Below, one piece after another: positions 54,727-64,000 of a DNA stretch of 64,000 nt. The stretch's first letter is position 1. Each line of letters starts with the position of its first letter. The translations under genes were made by a program, and so were the position numbers. The stretch comes from Gautieria morchelliformis (lineage: Eukaryota; Basidiomycota; Agaricomycetes; Gomphales; Gomphaceae): NCBI GenBank assembly GCA_015179125.1, contig WHVA01000020.1, positions 372,001 to 436,000 of the forward strand, read 5' to 3'. The notes under the pieces were generated by a model. That model was given only the letters and a program-made list of their open reading frames with translations. It did not search any database and was not told where the DNA came from.

Positions 54727-56621
54727 ATGCTGCGTATACACAGCAAGAATATTGTATCTCGACTCCTTTCATCTTCTCCTGCATCGTCTTCCTTCAGAGC
54801 CCCCTCTGTTGAAGCTTTGCCAGCGTTGTCTCATCGTTATCTACACGCATACACCAGCATAGCCTGGTCAACCCCAGCGCAGCAATCATCGCGATTATCA
54901 AGAAACCATACCCTGTCAAAAGACATTGTCTTGTCATCGCGAAGTTTCCATGCGACTAAACGTAATGAATCCTTACCAATGCTGCTGGGCGTTTTGAAGG
55001 CGAGTCGCCAAGCACCGCCAACGTCTTACGCATGTGTTGACGCTGCTGGCGATAGTCTTCTTTCGTTATTAACACACTGCAAACAGTTATCCGCGTTGCA
55101 CTCACACTAGTCCCCATGGCTTTGCTTCGTAAACATATGGGGCGCAAGTGGCTATGCAAGTTGGATCGACATTCCAGCAAGATTCCGGGATGGGAAACCC
55201 AGCGTCCAAACTTGGTGCGGAAGAACCGGATAAACAGCATCGTTGTGAGAGTTCTTCTGTTGGTTCCAACAGGCCTCATGGCTTTGGTCGTGCTCGCAAG
55301 TCTGGAGAGAACACCCCTGACGGGAAGGTGAGCAACTATGCCTGACGCAAGACCGGTGACCGGTGCTCAATGTAGACTTTCTGTTTAAGATGGCGACTCA
55401 TTGTGTTATCCCCGGATGAGGAGGAGTCTATTGCCCGTGATCTGGCTGGACCCGGCTGGTATAAAGCGGTCGATGAGGTCCTCAGCACATCTCGTGGGCC
55501 GCCGAAATATATTCCACCCACTGACTGGCGTTACTTATGGGTTGAGAGAACGCTTCGCCGCCTAGAAAGTGTCGTTCCAGCCTTACAGGACAAGAAGTTA
55601 TTGCAGGATGCTTGGCTTGACAGAACTACCAGTGAACCTCCACTCCCTCCCCCACCAAAGTATCCTCTACTCCCTCGACCGCGCGCTTCACAGCAGCTGC
55701 ACTACCTCGAACCTCCAAATGCAGAATCAGAACACCGCAGTCGCCACGGAAGCGGCGGTCCACCGCACTCAGTCTTGGGACCACCTTACTCCGTCCTGGT
55801 GACTGATGAGCCAGACCAGTCCAATGCGTTCTCGTACGGTTTCGGGCCTAACGGGAGCGGCGGTGTGGTCATATTCTCAGGCTTCCTAGACGAGATCCTG
55901 CGGAACACTACACCACCAGAAACCCAGCCACATTCCTTTTCGTTATTTTCCTTCCTCAGCCAGAGTCTCTTCTCTTCTTCACCCTCCGCCCCGCCGGTTC
56001 CTACCCCAGAGCAGGATGCTCAGCTCGCGATTCTTGTAGCACACGAGTTGGCTCATCTACTGCTCTCACATCATCTTGAAACGCTATCTTCAGCGAGTGT
56101 GTTTTTACCAAGTTTGACGTCAATTGTCACAGACCTATTTCGAGCATTATTATTCCCCATAACTATGGTAGGCGGTCCATTCCTGAACGACGCCCTGGAG
56201 CAGGTTGGAGAGGTTGGAAAACGTGAATTTGCAACCAAAGCGGACTCGTGCTCGAGCCACCAGATGGAGATCGAGGCGGACGTCGTATCTATTAGGTGAG
56301 AAAACAACCTACTTTCTGAGCCACTGCTCACGCCGAGGTAGGTTGCTGGCCTTAGCGGGATGGGACGCACGAGCTGCTGTCGATTTCTGGGAATCCAGGA
56401 TGAATGCGCCTCTTTCTCGGGAAATGCGCCAGCAGGCCATCCAAACCCAACTACCTGGCGTCTTACCTGGTGCGCTCTGGGTGTCGCAGGACGGGGGTGT
56501 GCATAGTTCTAGCCATCCGGTGGATAAGGTACGTGTAGAGAAGTTAAAGACTGAGTTGGAGAGGTGGGCAGTAGCGAAGGAACTGGCTCTCCAGAAAAGG
56601 CATGCGAGTCATGAAGGTTAG
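54727..56621 (+). CDS. OMA1 mitochondrial metalloendopeptidase (M48)
   Basis: Four exons. MLRIHSKNIVSRLLSSSPAS-S with Arg and Ser and few acids is a mitochondrial presequence; RSFHATKRNESLPMLLGVLK is a likely cleavage region. After an intron (probably gtgttg to aaacag) come VALTLVPMALLRKHMGRKW and the membrane helix IVVRVLLLVPTGLMALVVLAS. The protease domain has WRLIVLSPDEEES, NAFSYGFGPNGSGGVVIFSG, ILVAHELAHLLLSHHLETLS (zinc HExxH with Glu as catalytic base), and EIEADVVSIRLLALAGWDAR with the third zinc ligand. Oma1 is the stress-activated inner-membrane protease that processes OPA1/Mgm1-type proteins and acts with prohibitin quality control. A Ser/Pro-rich insert before HELAH is longer than usual. 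Confidence 0.92.
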
Positions 56622-56868
56622 TTCCAACTTATTTTCCAACTTATTTTGTCTTGGCCCGCTGACCAATATTCCACATTCCAGGCACTCACAACGCGTCCCC
56701 CCAAATCTTAATTCTGAGTCCTAACTCATAACCGGTAACCTCTGGGACGATAAATGTAACCAATGGTGTACTATTACTAGCTGTTTGACCTCCCATGCAA
56801 ATTCCCACTCCTTCGGTTAGATTTTGATTTTTAATTGAACATTGATGGAAATGACGAATGGTTGCGTA

Positions 56869-59620
<2,752 letters not shown>

Positions 59621-60200
59621 ATACTCAGAGCTAGGTGTCCATCATATATGGGAGTACTGTATTTTATAATAAATGGATACGCCCGTGACACAACCAAATG
59701 TTTCGGTGTTTTGCAGAAAAAAAAGAAAGCTCCTCACCGGCTTCCTCATAAATAATACTAGTCAGAACCTGCAGGGTCAGGTCAGCAGAGGTTAGGCAAG
59801 GTAGAATAGCTGCACGTACCGTTCTCCTAGAGGTTGGTACAACTGGAGTGTACAGTGAGCGGAATGTCCACAATCCAAATTAACTTGAAGCTTCTGGCAT
59901 CGATGCGGAGCAAATATACCAGCACAACTAAGTCAAAACTTCGATACTCTTGCACAGGACGCTGCTCCTGGTTTTAGCGAGAGTTGTTTATCGACCGACC
60001 CCTACAGTGGGAGGGCCAGCTCAATGTTTGATGAATTATATACCAGCCTGAGCCCAGGCGATTCCGATTCAACTTGAACGGCAGACAACACAAACTACCA
60101 AGCAGAACGTGAGTCCGGTTTGTTGCACGTACACATTCCATAGCCCGTAATCGGCAAAGCATGTTTCTGAGCAGGAGCAGCGTCTCGGTGTCTAGGTGCC
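59621..60200. other. Spacer after SELO, nothing identified
   Basis: 580 bp with only short frames on both strands. It marks the switch from the dense housekeeping block to the gene-poor right end. Confidence 0.4.
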
Positions 60201-60352
60201 CACGTTCTACTTTGATACTGGCAGCTATGTAACGCACAAGTCTGGGCATAGATGAAGGTACGTTGATTCCACTTGCTTCGTGATCACTGAGCGGCAGTCA
60301 AGAAAGCATCGATGACGTTTCCGTTTGCGTTCCTCCTTGATACTATCAAGGA

Positions 60353-60407
60353 GCTGTGGATCCCGTCCAGCAGGACATAGTATGTCCTGCTGGACGGGAT
60401 CCACAGC
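60353..60407. repeat. Perfect 27-bp inverted repeat with one-base loop
   Basis: The arm 60353-60379 is exactly complementary to 60381-60407 with a single g (60380) between them. The arms contain the BamHI-like ggatcc and the run gtccagcaggacat. Such a snap-back palindrome typically arises by template switching during replication. Confidence 0.85.
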
Positions 60408-60534
60408 CGCATAATAGGTGGCGGGATCCTCATCACTCCACTGCTCAGACATGCCTGAAACATCAAGAATATTTGGTAACCTTTTGAGTCCGATGGGTAT
60501 AACATATCTACTCGGACCCGGCACTGGTAGTCTG

Positions 60535-60565
60535 GTGGCTCATACACATCGCGTGTATGAGCCAC
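60535..60565. repeat. 13-bp inverted repeat with 5-base loop
   Basis: The arm gtggctcatacac (60535-60547) is complementary to 60553-60565 with loop atcgc. It lies 128 bp from the larger palindrome, in the same decayed fragment. Confidence 0.75.
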
Positions 60566-61148
60566 ACCCATCAGCGTTCTAAGGGAAGGGATCATGGCTC
60601 GGAGGCAACGGTTACCTTTGACGTCGTTAATGGCCGCAACTAGGCCCGGATAATCGAGTCCGTCCGTGGAGTCGTACACTCCTGTGGCATAAAATGTGCC
60701 GGAGGCGGCGGCGGCTTACGGAGGCGAAGGAGCTTTGGGAACTGTGTGTTCCATGGAGCGCAGGCACGTCCACGCAGCATATCCTTATTCCCTTAGAAAG
60801 CTTCTCATATCATACTAAAACGTCGGAATAAACGACTGTAAGGTACGCCATTGACGGCTGAATTGGCAGAGATACCGCCAATAGCCCTGAAGACGAGTTG
60901 AGCGTGATCCATTTGGGTTGGATTTCGAGCATTCTGGGTAGGGCCGGATAATCGATCAGAGGCAATATGCGTGATGATTGAGGCGGCTGGTACCGGCGGC
61001 AATTGCTCATCTTGCCATGCTCCAGTGAGGCCTAATTTGTGTCAGGTTCTCAGTTTCTAGTCTTACATGCCCGGTATGGAATGCGTGTCTTCTACCAGCA
61101 CATGGTTTTTGTATCACATGGCCAAGTTGCTCATTACAAACCCTACTA

Positions 61149-61758
61149 TCAATCTCTGCTAAAAGCGTCAGGACGATGACTCTGCTCAAGCTCCTTCAGC
61201 TGCTGCCCAAGCTCTTTCGGCCAAGACATAAAAGTCCTCCTCCGGTTTACCTGCTGGCCTCTTGCAACTCTTCGCAAGATGTGTCCCGAGGTGATATATG
61301 GACTTGAATGTACTTGGCCTACCGTGTATAACGTCAGGTTCCAGGCTGACTTGGGGCCCCGCGGTGCAATGGAGCTGAAGGTGCCGTGCCCCTTCGGTGC
61401 ACAAGTTGTGCACACCCGGACTTGAATGTACTTGGCCTACCGTATCGGCCTCGGAGGCTGCCGACAATGACATACCTGGTAGTTGGCTTGGAGTGGGCGA
61501 AGAGGGTACGGGACACGGCTGCATCGCCAGGGATCCCGCCATGTCCAAATTGGCATTTACGAGTGCTGGCGGGATGGCCGTTGTGGTCCACGCCATCCCG
61601 TGGTTGTAATCAAAAAGGGTAGTTTGGGTGGCGGGCCTGTAGCGTGCGTCAGTGTCATGCCTCCACCTGTCAAACACACACGAAGCCACGTACATGCGCT
61701 GCCCACCATCTGTATAGTCGCTACCTCCGCTATCATATGAGGACATTTCCCGCACCAT
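61149..61758 (-). other. Open minus-strand region with duplicated segment, possible decayed gene
   Basis: A frame at 61758-61186 (190 residues) has no family I can name. It spans a 26-bp direct repeat (61300-61325 and 61418-61443), which makes GRPSTFKS-like peptide occur twice in overlapping frames. No introns extend it convincingly. Treat as a gene relic or chance. Confidence 0.3.
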
Positions 61759-62522
61759 TGCTGTATGTGTGGTAGGTATATATGTACTCGAATGGAGCGG
61801 AGGCGGTTACCTGGGACGTGATCAGCCATGACTGGGGATAATCGAGGCATATGGCCCGTTTGTGTGGGAAACGAACGCTTCTCCTTTATATATGTACTTG
61901 CAAAAAAACTTGTTGCGGTAAGCAGCTGGGTTTCAAATACGATGGCTGTGATCTCATCAATCCAGAATCGGAGAGGAATCCACATCTATTCGGGGAAATT
62001 GCGCCCATCTTATACCTCGTTGTGATACTAACCACGAGAATATCTAACAAATAATACATGATATGCATATCGGGGTTTAAAAAACATTAGGATGCCGCTG
62101 TTGAGGATAGCTTCGACTTGTGAAGGCTCGTAAGTAGCACGGTCTGTTGTATTCTGACGCACCTATTTCAAAATGCTACCGCCGGGGTGACCTTCTCGGA
62201 ACCCAATACTCATCACCAATCGCCGGTGATCGTTGTTCTCCAGGCTCACGTCCAGTGATTATCAGTGCAAGTGAGGAGGTGACAATGGGCAATACTCCAA
62301 GTTTGCTGTAAACTCTGGAGTGCTGTCCATTGTCTTTGGAGCAGGGCCTGATAGCTTGTTCATATTGGCTGTGTCACTTTCAACTGCGGTGTCAAAGGAT
62401 GCGCCCAGTCAGCCATGATCCACGAGGTTTGTTCTTGTCTTCCCCATGGCGCCATGGCACCACAACGAATATTCCCTGTGCACCGCACGCCTTAGCCCTA
62501 GCCTTGAGTATTCTAACCTCAG

Positions 62523-62816
62523 GACGGCCACGACATCGATGCTTTCTTGACTACCGCTCACGAAGCATGTGGCAACAAATCCATCGATTCAGACATGTGC
62601 GTCGCTACCGGGCCGCCAGCTGCCAACACCGGGTTTTATGAACCGCTAAGCACTTACATGCCTTACATGGTTATAGCCTCTTCGCATGGGTTGGCTGATG
62701 ATGTTTCGACTGCGGCGATCATTAGGTGCGTCCAGACTAGCATAGCAGTCCAGCTAGAGCAAATAGCAGTTCAGCGAAGGTATTCTGGAACACATCCGGA
62801 CCAGCAGGCTAGCTAG
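62523..62816 (+). pseudogene. Exon-like fragment related in inverted orientation to 60201-60700
   Basis: A ttctaacctcag acceptor with a branch-like ctaac precedes the frame DGHDIDAFLTTAHEACGNKS, MCVATGPPAANTGFYEPLST and MVIASSHGLADDVSTAAIIR. The frame is protein-like and partly repeated on the opposite strand near 60260-60313. No convincing start, upstream exon or stop context was found, so this is recorded as a fragment. Confidence 0.35.
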
Positions 62817-63159
62817 AGTGATCCAGTCCAGCTATGGCGATCAGCAAGTTACTGTAACAGGGCAAAGAAACAAAGACTTTCTAAGACTTGTTCACAGGTA
62901 GCTGCGCAGTATATAGATATATAATACCGCTTCAGCATAGATAGCATGGGAATGAACAGGTTCACCTAGAGTGTTTGTCCAAACCTCAGCACCAAGCAGC
63001 ACAAGACAGAGGGGGCACGTGCCACTGCAATGGTGGGATGGTGGTGGGTTTAACAAACATTACTGGTATGGGGAACAAGCACATCCAAATGTTTCAATCT
63101 GATTTTCTATTTACTTATAGCCCCCTTCTCCAAGCGGCAGAGGTCTTGCTGTTGCTTCA

Positions 63160-63312
63160 TCAAGTCATGTTCAAGATAGCACTGAGGCGGCCTCGGCACA
63201 TGCTCAATGCGCTTCCTACTGCATTAGTCATTTGTTGCAAGGCTGGCACGGTGCCATTCAACCGTGGTACAGCGAAATTGACGGCGTCGTTCGTGGTGAT
63301 TTGCGGGAACAT
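63160..63312 (-). other. Short frame of 50 residues, possible gene remnant
   Basis: MFPQITTNDAVNFAVPRLNG and TVPALQQMTNAVGSALSMCR read as plausible protein and end at a stop. A one-base shift continues with MKQQQDLCRLEKGAISK. It lies downstream of the right-edge gene, on the same strand, and may be a broken piece of a further gene. Confidence 0.3.
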
Positions 63313-63370
63313 GTCAGCATCGTGCTATAAAGTTTCATCAATGTACCTGGAGTGTACGATGAGGCATTAT

Positions 63371-64000
63371 TTATCTGATAGATTTAGACACGCACTGCTT
63401 CCATTGGCCGACACCCATGTCTGCACCCCATGCTTCAATAAGTGTGCTGAACCAGGTGTCAACGCAGGTCCAATAGTCCTCCCCTTTCTTGAAACGAGCT
63501 ACGCCGGACTTTTTCCGTTTTTTTGGAGTCCTTGTCCCTTGGGGCTGCAGTGTCTTATCTTCGTCTTCGGCTTCAACTTCAACCCGGTCCACAAGAACGG
63601 GGCTTTCACATGTGAAGCGCCGCTTCGAGGGTGTCATGCAGCAGTGTCAGTCGGGCATATCGGTAAGAAAGGACACCACACACCAGGAGGGCGTCGTGAA
63701 CGCCGTACAGGGGGCTCATGTGTTCACCAGGCCCCCCCATCTTGTACTTGGTCGCGCTGTCAGATGTGAACTGCGCGAGGCAATCCGTCTTGGCGCCCAG
63801 GCAGCTGTCTCGGATCTGTGTGAGGCGTGTCAATTTGAAAGGCGTTCGGGAGATGGGGTGTTAGCTCTTACATCGGCGCGCCATCCATTGCGCACACTGG
63901 AGCATATATGTTTGATGGTGGAAGTGACATATCGTTCACGTGAAGGGTTGCCATAGACATTGGTGAGAGCGAGGCGCTTCCACTCCTTTCGAACCACCGC
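63371..64000 (-). CDS. Agaricomycete-type protein of unknown function, 5' end outside the window
   Basis: Three exons in phase: 64000-63872 (VRKEWKRLALTNVYGNPSRE, TIKHICSSVRNGWRAD), 63815-63684 (IRDSCLGAKTDCLAQFTSDS, TKYKMGGPGEHMSPLYGVHD) and 63622-63371 (LRRFTCESPVLVDRVEVEAE, TPKKRKKSGVARFKKGEDYW, TWFSTLIEAWGADMGVGQWK). The pattern KYKxGGPGE, HDALLRRFxxESP, then PKKRKKSG and KGEDYWTCVDTWF is one I associate with lineage-expanded agaricomycete proteins of unknown role, often near mobile-element-rich areas. The first residues are cut by the window edge. Confidence 0.7.

Larger units (their letters stand above)
60201..60700 (-). pseudogene. Decayed gene fragment interrupted by hairpins
   Basis: The minus strand has a frame at 60679-60284 (YDSTDGLDYPGLVAAINDVK-GNRCL, YEPPDYQCRVRVDMLYPSDS, ending GNVIDAFLTAAQ). 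Another frame overlaps it from 60524 to 60225. The end IDAFLTAAQ matches IDAFLTTAHEACGNK encoded on the plus strand near 62533-62580, where the reading continues. Here a short insertion (gtgatca) introduces a stop. Two perfect hairpins interrupt the same stretch. The original function is unknown. Confidence 0.45.

Noticed and set aside
62975..63769. Plus-strand open frame of 264 codons near the right edge
   Set aside because: It overlaps the well-supported three-exon minus-strand gene and has no recognisable motif or coding bias.

Overview
The window looks like the nuclear genome of an agaricomycete (mushroom-forming) basidiomycete. Almost every recognisable gene is split by GT-AG introns of about 45-65 nt with CTNAC/CTAAC-like branch sites. 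Genes are packed head-to-head and tail-to-tail, and several families (the RING protein, the right-edge gene, the paired secreted proteins) have the composition typical of that group. There are no rRNA genes, convincing tRNA genes, CRISPR arrays or complete transposons. All gene models were joined by hand. Where exon phases add up to an open frame this is stated, and exon ends may be off by a base or two.

Layout. 1-4008: a mosaic of degenerate, partly tandem duplications that includes a stray copy of the 3' end of the next gene. 4013-18123: nuclear low-complexity protein, C2H2-like nucleolar-type protein, exosome RRP42, VPS51, mitochondrial RNB exoribonuclease (DSS1/cyt-4 type), a Shewanella-like protein phosphatase, a Q/H/P-rich protein, and BSD2 (NDFIP-like Nedd4/Rsp5 adaptor). 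18541-21561: tandem pair of paralogous, probably secreted proteins. 21562-24070: gene-poor. 24071-59620: dense housekeeping block with BUD13, CK2 beta, DENND6-like, an F-box protein with frame breaks, an orphan repeat protein, DBP6, a Myb/SANT-like protein, an orphan, THG1, ERV41, a RING protein with SUMO-interaction-like motifs, an orphan, a ROG1-like lipase, ACL4, WSS1, SVF1, OMA1 and SELO. 59621-64000: gene-poor, rearranged, with perfect hairpins, inverted and direct repeats and gene fragments, ending in a minus-strand agaricomycete-type gene cut by the window edge.

Themes. Functions cluster loosely around RNA processing and ribosome biogenesis (RRP42, DBP6, ACL4, BUD13, THG1, DSS1), mitochondrial quality (OMA1, SELO, DSS1) and membrane traffic or ubiquitin (VPS51, ERV41, BSD2, DENND6, RING, F-box, WSS1). 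I see no new operon-like system. The most unusual signals are: (i) a high density of very small exons (4, 6, 10, 16, 17 and 22 nt) needed to restore conserved protein frames; (ii) the tandem secreted paralogues, which share two tiny exons, differ by a GC-AG versus GT-AG intron, and differ jointly at two cysteines; (iii) very tight divergent promoters, with start codons overlapping or a few bases apart and CACGTG boxes in two of them; (iv) single-base frame breaks in otherwise conserved genes.
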